Assembly: GCF_007997075.1 (NCBI RefSeq)
Contig: NZ_VORS01000009.1
Coordinates: 1-64,000, forward strand
Direction: 5' to 3'
DNA: 64,000 nucleotides
From: Polaribacter sp. IC073
GTDB lineage: Bacteria; Bacteroidota; Bacteroidia; Flavobacteriales; Flavobacteriaceae
A program made the position numbers and the translations under genes. The notes beneath the pieces were generated by a model. That model ran no database searches, was not told the DNA's origin, and was given only the letters and a program-made list of their open reading frames with translations. Shown here piece after piece: positions 27,700-37,910 of the stretch (the first letter of the stretch is position 1; each line of letters begins with the position of its first letter).

Positions 27700-28571
27700 G
27701 AATTGTAATTTTATCTAGAAATGCTAAATTGTACTCTACAAGAAGATTAGTTGAAGCCGCAGAAAAAAGAGGGCATGAAGTAATGGTTGTAGATCACCTA
27801 AAGTGCAATATTGAGATTGAAAAAAAATCTCCGAAAATATTTTACAAAGGTGAATATTTAGAAAATGTAGATGCAATTATTCCAAGAATTGGTGCTTCTG
27901 TAACTTTTTACGGTACTGCTGTAATTAGACAATTTGAAATGATGAAAGTTTTTACTGCCGTTTCTTCAATTGGTTTGGTTAGATCTAGAGACAAATTAAG
28001 TAGTTTACAAATTTTAGCAAGAGCTGGTGTTGGTTTACCAAAAACAGTTTTTACTAATTATACAAAAGATGTAGAACACGTCATAGAATCTGTTGGTGGA
28101 ACTCCTTTAGTTTTAAAATTATTAGAAGGAACACAAGGTTTGGGAGTTGTTTTAGCAGAAACACAAAATGCAGCTACCTCTGTTTTAGAAGCTTTTAATG
28201 GTTTGGGGGCAAGAGTAATTGCGCAAGAATTTATTAAAGAAGCTGGCGGTGCAGATATTAGAGCATTTGTAGTAGATGGTAAAGTTGTTGGTGCAATGAA
28301 ACGCCAAGGTAAAGAAGGCGAATTTAGGTCTAACTTGCACAGAGGTGGAAACGCAAATGTAATTGAACTAACAGACGAAGAAGAAAAAACGGCTCTAAAA
28401 GCAACCAAAGCTTTAGGTTTAGGTGTTGCTGGTGTAGATATGTTACAGTCTTCTAAAGGACCATTAGTATTAGAAGTAAATTCTTCTCCTGGTTTAGAGG
28501 GAATAGAAATTGCTACTAAGAAAAATATTGCAAAAGAAATTATCCGTTATTTAGAATTAAATGTTGAATAA
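27696..28571 (+). CDS. rimK: RimK-type ATP-grasp glutamate ligase
   Basis: The 291-residue protein opens with [29 protein letters not shown], has the [18 protein letters not shown] segment of RimK, and carries the ATP-grasp domain with [18 protein letters not shown] and [15 protein letters not shown]. coli RimK adds glutamates to the C-terminus of ribosomal protein S6, and other RimK-like ligases modify peptides or cofactors, so the substrate is open. It overlaps the preceding protease by 4 bases and the following AstE-like gene by 11. Confidence 0.93.
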   Translation: MRIVILSRNAKLYSTRRLVEAAEKRGHEVMVVDHLKCNIEIEKKSPKIFYKGEYLENVDAIIPRIGASVTFYGTAVIRQFEMMKVFTAVSSIGLVRSRDKLSSLQILARAGVGLPKTVFTNYTKDVEHVIESVGGTPLVLKLLEGTQGLGVVLAETQNAATSVLEAFNGLGARVIAQEFIKEAGGADIRAFVVDGKVVGAMKRQGKEGEFRSNLHRGGNANVIELTDEEEKTALKATKALGLGVAGVDMLQSSKGPLVLEVNSSPGLEGIEIATKKNIAKEIIRYLELNVE

Positions 28572-29511
28572 ACCTTTCATCCTTTTAGGTAAAGAAATTC
28601 CTGAAGGAAAACGTACTGTTTTAGATTTAGAAGTCGCAAAACTACACACAAGAACAACTGTAAAAGTTCCTATAATAATAGAGCGTTCTACCAATCCTGG
28701 ACCCGTAGTTTTATTGCTAGCTGGTATTCATGGAGACGAAACAAATGGTGTTGGTATTATTAGAGAAATAATTAGTTTAAAATTAAATAAACCAAAAAGC
28801 GGAACCATTATTTGTATTCCTGTTTTTAACATTTTTGGGTACTTAATTCAAACTAGAGAGTTTCCTGATGGACGTGATTTAAACCGAATGTTTCCCGGAA
28901 CCGTAAATGGTTCTTTGGCGAGTCAATTTGCATATCAGTTTACAAAAGAAATAGCCCCTTTTGTAGATTATGTAATCGATTTTCATACGGGTGGTGGCGA
29001 ACGTGATAATATTGCACAAATAAGATGTAGCAAAGATGATGAAAAAGCATTGGAATTAGCCAAGGTTTTTAACCCACCAATGATTGTTTTTTCTGAAAAC
29101 ATTACCAAATCGTTAAGAGATACCTTACATAAAATGGGTAAAACTGTTTTACTTTTTGAAGGTGGAAAATCAAAAGAATTAAACCCTACAATTATTAACG
29201 AAGGCGTAAACGGAACTAAAAATGTGCTAATTCGTTTAGGGCTAATTGAAGGAGAAATTACAGTTAGAGCGACCCCTGTTTTTGTACACAAAGCAAAATG
29301 GCTAAGAGCATCTGATTCTGGAATGTTCAAAATTAGAGTTCCCAACGGAAGTTTTGTGAAAAAGAAAGAAATTTTAGGGGTTATTCAAGACCCTTTTGGT
29401 GAGTTTAATAAAAAAGTCTACGCGCCTTTTAATTGTCATATTTTCTGTATTAATAAAACTCCTATTGTTAATAAAGGTGATGCTTTGTTTCATTTAAGTG
29501 TAGAGGAATAA
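28561..29511 (+). CDS. AstE/AspA-type zinc carboxypeptidase
   Basis: The 316-residue M14-like metalloenzyme has GIHGDETNG (zinc ligands His57 and Glu60), [11 protein letters not shown] (substrate binding) and DFHTGG (His142, third ligand). The C-terminal beta domain (about 235-316, [16 protein letters not shown]) is typical of the succinylglutamate desuccinylase/aspartoacylase family. It removes acyl or amino-acyl groups from amino acids or peptides. It overlaps rimK by 11 bases. The ligase, the retropepsin-like protease and this deacylase form one unit that could add, trim and recycle amino-acid tails. Confidence 0.88.
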   Translation: MLNKPFILLGKEIPEGKRTVLDLEVAKLHTRTTVKVPIIIERSTNPGPVVLLLAGIHGDETNGVGIIREIISLKLNKPKSGTIICIPVFNIFGYLIQTREFPDGRDLNRMFPGTVNGSLASQFAYQFTKEIAPFVDYVIDFHTGGGERDNIAQIRCSKDDEKALELAKVFNPPMIVFSENITKSLRDTLHKMGKTVLLFEGGKSKELNPTIINEGVNGTKNVLIRLGLIEGEITVRATPVFVHKAKWLRASDSGMFKIRVPNGSFVKKKEILGVIQDPFGEFNKKVYAPFNCHIFCINKTPIVNKGDALFHLSVEE

Positions 29512-29542
29512 AAAGTATTTTATCTTTATTAAATTAATTGCT

Positions 29543-31039
29543 ATGAAGAAACTTTTACAATTATTTTTTTTCTTTTCATTTTTGATAAGTTTTTCGCAAT
29601 CAAATACTACTTTTAATTACGGAAAGTTTACAGAGCCCGATGCTAAAAACGAATTGTCTTTGTATTTTAAAAGTGAAGTTCCTAAAAAGCTTTTAAGAAG
29701 GAGTGTATTTGCACCAAAGAAGAATGATATTATTTTATCTTTTAGCATCAATAAAGAAAACAAACCCTACAACATAGCAATTAACACTTTTAGATCTAAA
29801 GACTTATATGAAGCAATCGTAAAAGCTTTTGAAAAATATCCTTTAGAAAAATTAAAATTAGACACTTTAAATAGTAGTAACAGGTACTCTCTACAAATTA
29901 TATCAAAAAAAAAGAACAAAGCCATTTTTAATTGCAGCACTACAATTATGGTCGCATCTCCTCCCATTTACGATAGTTGCAGCGACTTAACGTATTATGA
30001 AGATTTAAAAACTTGTTTAAATATAGCCGTAAAAGAACATTTTTACAAAAAAGCCAACTTCAACTTATTAAATAATGCTTCACGTGTTAATTTAAATGAA
30101 GAGAAAGATTTTGAGTTACAGTTGTATAAAGAGGTAGAATTATTCATTCATTTTTCTGTATCTAAATCTGGACAGTTAATTAGTAATAAAACAAGAGTCC
30201 CAACTGTTTTTAAAGAAGAGGTGTTAAGAATTTTGGCATCCTTTCCTACAGTTAAAATACCTGGAACTTTTAACGGTCTTAAGAATGAACCTTTACACAG
30301 TTTTAAAATTCAATTTAAACAGGGAGAAAAACCTATTTACAGTGCACAAGACGCATCTTCTATTCGTTTTACAAAACCAAGTACAGAAAACGAACTTTCG
30401 TCTTTTTATTTAGAAAAATTATCAAAAGAATTTATTGAAAAAGCAAATTTAAATAGAATTAACAATAGGCTTTCACTGTCTTTTGAACTCGATAAAAAAA
30501 ATAATCCTTTTAATATTACTACAAATGCAAGGTCTACTGCTTTAAATGATGAAGTTATTTCCATCTTTAAAGAATATCCAATAGAAAAATTAACGTTTGC
30601 AGACAAAGGAGCTTTTAACAATTATAATATTCAAATACTCTCTTTTACAGATGGTAAAACTATTGTAAATACAGACAGCATTATTGGTTATGTAAAATTT
30701 CCTGTTTTCAAAGGTTGTGAGAATACAAAAAACATCGCAGCTAATAAAAAGTGTTTTTCTAAAGGGATACAAACTCATTTTTCTGAGAAGTTTAATTCTA
30801 ATTTACCCAATCAGCTTGGTTTATCACCAGGAAGATTACGTATTTTAATTCGTTTTAAAATTGATGTTAATGGAAGTGTTGTTCGTGTAAACACGAAACT
30901 AAGTAAACCTAGTCCGGAAATTGATTTTGAAGTAAAAAGAGTGATGAGCTTGCTACCCAAAATGAAATCTTCACAAATGCAAAACGGAAAGATTGTAAAT
31001 GTAAAATTTAGCTTTCCTTTTACATTTATAGTTCAATAA
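29543..31039 (+). CDS. Exported protein with tandem TonB C-terminal-like domains
   Basis: The 498-residue protein has a signal peptide (LLQLFFFFSFLISFSQ) and no transmembrane anchor or proline-rich stretch. It contains two related halves. Each has a KYPLEKL or EYPIEKL segment, then a PIYDSC or PVFKGC motif followed by a Cys-containing helix (KTCLNIAVKEHF and KKCFSKGIQTHFSEKF), then a VSKSGQLI or VDVNGSVV strand pair. The second set is the C-terminal domain usually seen in Bacteroidota TonB-like energy transducers. Without an anchor it cannot act as a normal TonB. The function is unknown. Confidence 0.78.
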   Translation: MKKLLQLFFFFSFLISFSQSNTTFNYGKFTEPDAKNELSLYFKSEVPKKLLRRSVFAPKKNDIILSFSINKENKPYNIAINTFRSKDLYEAIVKAFEKYPLEKLKLDTLNSSNRYSLQIISKKKNKAIFNCSTTIMVASPPIYDSCSDLTYYEDLKTCLNIAVKEHFYKKANFNLLNNASRVNLNEEKDFELQLYKEVELFIHFSVSKSGQLISNKTRVPTVFKEEVLRILASFPTVKIPGTFNGLKNEPLHSFKIQFKQGEKPIYSAQDASSIRFTKPSTENELSSFYLEKLSKEFIEKANLNRINNRLSLSFELDKKNNPFNITTNARSTALNDEVISIFKEYPIEKLTFADKGAFNNYNIQILSFTDGKTIVNTDSIIGYVKFPVFKGCENTKNIAANKKCFSKGIQTHFSEKFNSNLPNQLGLSPGRLRILIRFKIDVNGSVVRVNTKLSKPSPEIDFEVKRVMSLLPKMKSSQMQNGKIVNVKFSFPFTFIVQ

Positions 31040-31122
31040 TTTATTTTTAACTTTAAAGAATAGATTTTCACTAAGGACAAACATATCTTTATAAATATTA
31101 TCTGCGACTTTAAAAAAATGGA

Positions 31123-31992
31123 ATGACCAACGAACAAACTGCAATCCGAACAACTTATTTCAGTATTATTGGAAATACTGCTTTAGCTTTAATAAAAGGC
31201 TTTGCAGGTTTTTTTGGTAATTCTTACGCTTTAATTGCAGATGCTATTGAATCTACCACAGACATTTTCGCATCATTTTTAGTTTTAGTAGGTTTTAAAT
31301 ATGCCAAGCGACCAGCAGATGAAAATCATCCATACGGCCACGGAAAAATTGAACCATTAATTACATTTGGCGTAGTTGCATTCCTCGTTTTTTCTGCCAC
31401 AATTATTGCTTATGAAAGTATTCAAAACATACAAACACCTCATAAGGTTCCTAAAGCTTGGACATTGATTGTACTTGGTGTAATCATAATTTGGAAAGAA
31501 ATTTCATTTCAAATTGTTCTTAAGAAAAGCAAACAAACAAAAAGTTCTTCACTTAAAGCAGATGCATGGCATCATAGAAGTGATGCAATAACATCTGTAA
31601 TGGCTTTCATAGGAATTTCAATAGCCATTATTTTTGGAAAAGGTTACGAAACTGCCGATGATTGGGCTGCCTTATTTGCATCCGCTTTTATATTATATAA
31701 TAGTTACTTAATTTTAAGACCCGCTTTAGGTGAAGTGATGGACGAACAATTATATGATGATCTAATCGTTGAAATTAGAACAAAATCTACGCAAGTAAAA
31801 GGTGTTTTAGGAACAGAAAAGTGTTTTATTAGAAAATCTGGAATGAAATTCCACGTAGATTTACACGCCATTGTAAACAGTGAAATTTCAGTAAAAGCAG
31901 GACATGGCATCTCACACAAATTAAAAGATTATTTACGAACAGAAATACCGAATTTAGGACATGTACTAATTCATATTGAACCAAACAAGTAA
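31123..31992 (+). CDS. Cation diffusion facilitator transporter
   Basis: The 289-residue protein has six hydrophobic segments in the first 200 residues and a C-terminal cytoplasmic metal-sensing domain (about 205-289, VDLHAIVNSEISVKAGHGISHKLK). Metal-site motifs are ADAIESTTDIFAS in helix 2, HPYGHGKIEPL in the loop, and DAWHHRSDAITS in helix 5. It exports divalent metal (Zn, Fe, Mn or Co) in exchange for protons; the ADAIES...D site, with Asp in place of the first His, leaves the metal undecided. It appears to be transcribed alone. Confidence 0.92.
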   Translation: MTNEQTAIRTTYFSIIGNTALALIKGFAGFFGNSYALIADAIESTTDIFASFLVLVGFKYAKRPADENHPYGHGKIEPLITFGVVAFLVFSATIIAYESIQNIQTPHKVPKAWTLIVLGVIIIWKEISFQIVLKKSKQTKSSSLKADAWHHRSDAITSVMAFIGISIAIIFGKGYETADDWAALFASAFILYNSYLILRPALGEVMDEQLYDDLIVEIRTKSTQVKGVLGTEKCFIRKSGMKFHVDLHAIVNSEISVKAGHGISHKLKDYLRTEIPNLGHVLIHIEPNK

Positions 31993-32184
31993 AAAAAGAA
32001 TGCACCCCAAATTGTAAAATGATTCGGTCCTTCTTTCCTAATTACTAAAATCTTCTAAGGTTTTCTATTCGGGTTTTATTTACTAAATTACGTGCTTAAA
32101 TAGCTCCATAAACCAAGTTTAAAATCGTTTGTGAATTTTCTCAGAAAACAACTTAAAGACTAAACAAAAAACTACAATTTTAAA

Positions 32185-32868
32185 ATGCGAATAGATATTA
32201 TTTCAGTAGCCCCAGACTTATTAGAAAGTCCGTTTAATCATTCAATTATCAAACGTGCAAAAGAAAAAGGTTTGGCAGAAATTGTAATTCACGATCTACG
32301 TACCTATGGTTTAGGTAATTACAAACAAATAGACGACACACAGTTTGGTGGTGGTGCAGGCATGGTTATGATGATAGAACCTATTGCAAATTGCATTAGG
32401 AAACTGCAATCTGAGCGTGATTATGATGAAGTTATTTATATGACTCCAGATGCTAAAACATTAAATCAATCTACAGCAAACACACTTTCTTTAAAAGCAA
32501 ATATTCTAATTTTAACAGGACATTATAAAGGTGTAGACCATAGAATTAGAGAACTTTTCATTACCAAAGAAATTTCTATTGGAGATTACGTTTTAACAGG
32601 TGGTGAGTTGGCTGCCGCAGTTTTAGTAGATGCTGTTGTGCGTTTAATTCCCGGTGTTATTGGCGATGAACAATCTGCACTTACAGATTCTTTTCAAGAT
32701 AACTTATTGTCACCACCCGTGTACACAAGACCTTCCGATTTTGAAGGAACAAAAGTACCTGAAATATTATTATCTGGTAATTTTCCTAAAATTAATGACT
32801 GGAGAAGCGATAAAGCATACGAAAGAACACAACAAATAAGGCCCGATTTACTAGATGAAACCTCATAA
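32185..32868 (+). CDS. trmD: tRNA (guanine37-N1)-methyltransferase
   Basis: The 227-residue protein shows the SPOUT knot and TrmD hallmarks: [12 protein letters not shown] at the start, [46 protein letters not shown] and [15 protein letters not shown]. It methylates G37 of tRNAs reading CNN codons and so prevents +1 frameshifting. In many genomes trmD is next to rplS; here a glycosyltransferase gene lies between them. Confidence 0.97.
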   Translation: MRIDIISVAPDLLESPFNHSIIKRAKEKGLAEIVIHDLRTYGLGNYKQIDDTQFGGGAGMVMMIEPIANCIRKLQSERDYDEVIYMTPDAKTLNQSTANTLSLKANILILTGHYKGVDHRIRELFITKEISIGDYVLTGGELAAAVLVDAVVRLIPGVIGDEQSALTDSFQDNLLSPPVYTRPSDFEGTKVPEILLSGNFPKINDWRSDKAYERTQQIRPDLLDETS

Positions 32869-32896
32869 AGGGTTTTTATAAAATATCTCTAACCGA

Positions 32897-34381
32897 TTGA
32901 TTTTGGACACTATAAAAACTTTCATAAAAAATAATAAAGCACTTTCTTGGGTTTTAGGTTTTCAGCTATTTAGGTTGTTACTACTCCCTTTTATGGGGTT
33001 AATGCCACAAGATGCGTATTACTATTTATACGGACAAAATTTATCACTTTCGTATTTTGATCATCCTGGAATGATTGGATATATTTTACGTTTTTTTACT
33101 GATATTTTTGGTGCTTCGATATTTGTTGTAAAGTTTGCAGACTTTTTTATTACTTCACTTACAATTCTTAGTTTTTACAAACTAAGCACTTATTTTTTAT
33201 CAAAACAAAAATTACAAAGAGCTTTTGTTTTATTGGCGTCCACCATATTAATTTCTATTTTATCCTTTAATTCTACACCGGACGTACCTCTTTTATTATT
33301 CTGGACCTTGAGTTTAATTTGCTTGTACAAAGCAATTTTTGAAGAGAAAAAATGGTTTTTCGTTTTAGGTGGTATTGCAATGGGACTTGCTTTTAATAGT
33401 AAATACACCGCAATTTTATTGCAATTTGGATTGTTGGCTTTTCTAATATTCTCGAACAAACACAGAAAACTGTTACTTTCTCCATGGTTGTGGCTCTCAA
33501 TTACCATCTCTTTAGCAGTAAAATACCCGGTTTGGTATTGGAATTATCAAAATGATTTTGCTTCATTTGTTTTTCAATCTTCCGAAAGAACAAGTTCTAT
33601 TTCAGAGTTTAAAATTTCACCTAAAAAATTCTTTGGTGCAATTGGCCATCAAATGTTCTTATTGTTGCCTGTTTTATTTTTAATATTGATTACGCTTACC
33701 TTTAAATACATCAAAAGAGCCTTCCTAAAATTAAAAATACCACAAGCTAAAACCTTATTCTTACTAGCCTTTTTTATTCCCACGTTTGTTGGTTTTTTTC
33801 TTATTACCCCTATATATTGGGTAAAATTAAACTGGATGATGCCTTCTTATATTACAGGAATAATTATCGCAGGAATGTTTATCAGCAAGAAATTATTAAA
33901 AATTCAACTTATTTTTTCAATTGTATTTCACGTACTTTTTAGTTTACAAATCTTGTTTTATTTTGTTCCGATTAAAAGTGATGACACTTGGGTTGGCTGG
34001 AAGGAATTGGCTTTAGAAACGGAAAAGTTACAAGAAAAATATATAGATACTTTTATCTTTTCTAATGATAATTATAAAACAACGGCTTGTTTAAACTTTT
34101 TTATGGAAGACAAAGTGTATGCACAAAACATTATTGGGTTGCCTGCGTTACATTTTGATTATTTAGATGATAATTTATCTATCTTAAAAGGAAGAAATGC
34201 CTTATTTATAGATTCTGATAAACGTTTTAAGAACAAAGAAAAGTTAGGTGAAATTGACCCTTTATTAACTTCTCACTTTAAAAAAGTAACAGAATTAGCA
34301 CCCATCATTATAAAAATAAACGGTAAAGAAAGTAGAAAGTTCTGGGTTTTCTATTGTACTGACTACCAACCTAAAAAATAG
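32897..34381 (+). CDS. GT39-type (PMT-like) glycosyltransferase
   Basis: The 494-residue integral membrane protein has a long N-terminal set of about ten hydrophobic helices and a soluble C-terminal part of about 130 residues. The first loop has LMPQDAYYYLYGQNLSLSYFDHPGMIGY, the acidic and HPP-like motif of polyprenyl-phosphate-dependent glycosyltransferases of the ArnT/PMT group; LNWMMPSYITG is typical of the last helices. It transfers a sugar from a lipid carrier to protein or lipid outside the membrane. It starts at TTG 32897 or, six bases later, TTG 32903. It is inserted between trmD and rplS. Confidence 0.85.
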   Translation: MILDTIKTFIKNNKALSWVLGFQLFRLLLLPFMGLMPQDAYYYLYGQNLSLSYFDHPGMIGYILRFFTDIFGASIFVVKFADFFITSLTILSFYKLSTYFLSKQKLQRAFVLLASTILISILSFNSTPDVPLLLFWTLSLICLYKAIFEEKKWFFVLGGIAMGLAFNSKYTAILLQFGLLAFLIFSNKHRKLLLSPWLWLSITISLAVKYPVWYWNYQNDFASFVFQSSERTSSISEFKISPKKFFGAIGHQMFLLLPVLFLILITLTFKYIKRAFLKLKIPQAKTLFLLAFFIPTFVGFFLITPIYWVKLNWMMPSYITGIIIAGMFISKKLLKIQLIFSIVFHVLFSLQILFYFVPIKSDDTWVGWKELALETEKLQEKYIDTFIFSNDNYKTTACLNFFMEDKVYAQNIIGLPALHFDYLDDNLSILKGRNALFIDSDKRFKNKEKLGEIDPLLTSHFKKVTELAPIIIKINGKESRKFWVFYCTDYQPKK

Positions 34382-34415
34382 TTCGATTTTAATTTTATCA
34401 ACTAAAAAAAAGTAC

Positions 34416-34423
34416 TATTTTTG
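34416..34423 (+). promoter_or_regulatory. -7 promoter box for rplS
   Basis: TATTTTTG matches TAnnTTTG. It predicts a leader of about 65 bases before the rplS ATG at 34496. This leader could host feedback control but shows no strong hairpin. Confidence 0.5.
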
Positions 34424-34495
34424 CAAACGCTAAATTAACCTCTGACGAAGATATCGTGTACGTTGTTTTACAAAAAATTAATTAAATTAAAAGAT

Positions 34496-34846
34496 ATGGA
34501 ATCTTTAGTAAAATTTGTACAAGACGAATTTGTAGCAAAAAAAGAATTTGCAGAATTTGGTGCTGGTGATACAATCACTGTTTATTACGAAATTAAAGAA
34601 GGGGAAAAAGTACGTACTCAGTTTTTTAGAGGTGTAGTTATTCAAAGAAGAGGTATTGCAGCTTCTGAAACATTTACAATTAGAAAAATTTCTGGAACTG
34701 TAGGTGTAGAAAGAATTTTCCCTGTAAACTTACCTTCTATTCAAAAAATTGAAATTAACAAAAGAGGTAAAGTTCGTAGAGCTAGAATCTTTTACTTTAG
34801 AGGTCTTACTGGTAAAAAAGCTAGAATTACTGAAAAAAGAAGATAA
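34496..34846 (+). CDS. rplS: 50S ribosomal protein L19
   Basis: The frame opens at 34463, but L19 starts with MESLVKFVQDEFVAKK, so ATG 34496 was chosen, giving 116 residues as expected. FGAGDTITVYYEIKEGEKVRTQFFRGVVIQ, VGVERIFPVNLP and VRRARIFYFRGLTGKKARITEKR are the standard L19 blocks. L19 sits at the 30S/50S interface. It has its own promoter box about 73 bases upstream and an intrinsic terminator after the stop. Confidence 0.97.
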   Translation: MESLVKFVQDEFVAKKEFAEFGAGDTITVYYEIKEGEKVRTQFFRGVVIQRRGIAASETFTIRKISGTVGVERIFPVNLPSIQKIEINKRGKVRRARIFYFRGLTGKKARITEKRR

Positions 34847-34869
34847 TTCTTCAATTTATAAAGAAGCTA

Positions 34870-34900
34870 AAAAGCGTTGTTTAATTACAACGCTTTTTTT
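34870..34900 (+). terminator. Terminator of rplS
   Basis: A stem AAAAGCGTTGT/ACAACGCTTTT with TTAATT loop is followed by a run of Ts, 24 bases past the rplS stop. Confidence 0.9.
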
Positions 34901-35324
34901 AGTTAACAAATGTTCATAACCTTGGTTAACATCATGTTGATTACTAATTAGTTAAAAACTTCGTTTCTGTATACATTAATCTTATATTTACGCTATAGTT
35001 TATAAATAAGATAAACTTTTTGGTTTTCTATAACTAAAAAGAAATTAAAAGTAAACTTATGAAGTAACGTTCTTTATATATTGTTTATTTAAAAGAAATT
35101 GAAATCTAAAAATGTATAGCTGTAGAAAGTTTTTTTTAGGAAAATACTTTTATCTATAGCAATAGAAACATTCATTGTGTTTTAAACAGGTAATTTACTT
35201 CTTTAAAATTAAGGATGTTTCGAAAATGAAATAGCGAAGATAATTTCTCCTTAGAGATGGAAATATAAGTGTATTCTTATTTATTTTACAGCAATGTAAA
35301 ATAGTTTCAAAACTATTTCAAATA

Positions 35325-35369
35325 AGCCATATCACAGCAAGAAATTGTTTGATATGGCTTTTATTTTTA
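35325..35369 (+). terminator. Orphan intrinsic terminator
   Basis: A 10-base perfect stem (AGCCATATCA with TGATATGGCT, 15-base loop) and a T-rich tail. The nearest upstream gene, rplS, already has its own terminator 430 bases earlier, so this one must end another transcript. Confidence 0.6.
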
Positions 35370-35462
35370 ACTTCTATGCAATCGATTTCAAAAATTGCTA
35401 ATAATGTAATAAAACCTACTAATTAAAAGCATTTTACCAATATAAATATCAACTTAAATTCT

Positions 35463-35470
35463 TAAATTTG
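35463..35470 (+). promoter_or_regulatory. -7 promoter box for isocitrate dehydrogenase
   Basis: TAAATTTG matches TAnnTTTG. The predicted leader is about 63 bases before the ATG at 35539. Confidence 0.45.
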
Positions 35471-35508
35471 TTCGCCTTCTCAATAAGCTCTTTTTATTAA
35501 GAAAGTAA

Positions 35509-37764
<2,256 letters not shown>

Positions 37765-37789
37765 TTTTTACAAGATGTATAAATTAAAC

Positions 37790-37817
37790 AAAAGCCGATA
37801 TATAGATATCGGCTTTT
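37790..37817 (+). terminator. Terminator of icd
   Basis: A perfect 12-base stem AAAAGCCGATAT/ATATCGGCTTTT with a 4-base loop, 25 bases past the icd stop. Confidence 0.88.
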
Positions 37818-37866
37818 GCTATTTATAAAAGTTTGTAATTTGTATTTTTATATCATTTTAGAATTG

Positions 37867-37874
37867 TATTTTTG
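37867..37874 (+). promoter_or_regulatory. -7 promoter box for the TonB receptor operon
   Basis: TATTTTTG matches TAnnTTTG and lies 36 bases before the ATG at 37911. Confidence 0.45.
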
Positions 37875-37910
37875 TTGCAATTATTTAGATAATAATTAAA
37901 CAAAATAAAA

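Noticed and set aside
34901..35369. tmRNA, RNase P or 6S RNA
   Set aside because: None of the diagnostic core sequences (tRNA-like ends with CCA, RNase P GAGGAAAGTCC-type core) were found. It remains only a candidate transcript.
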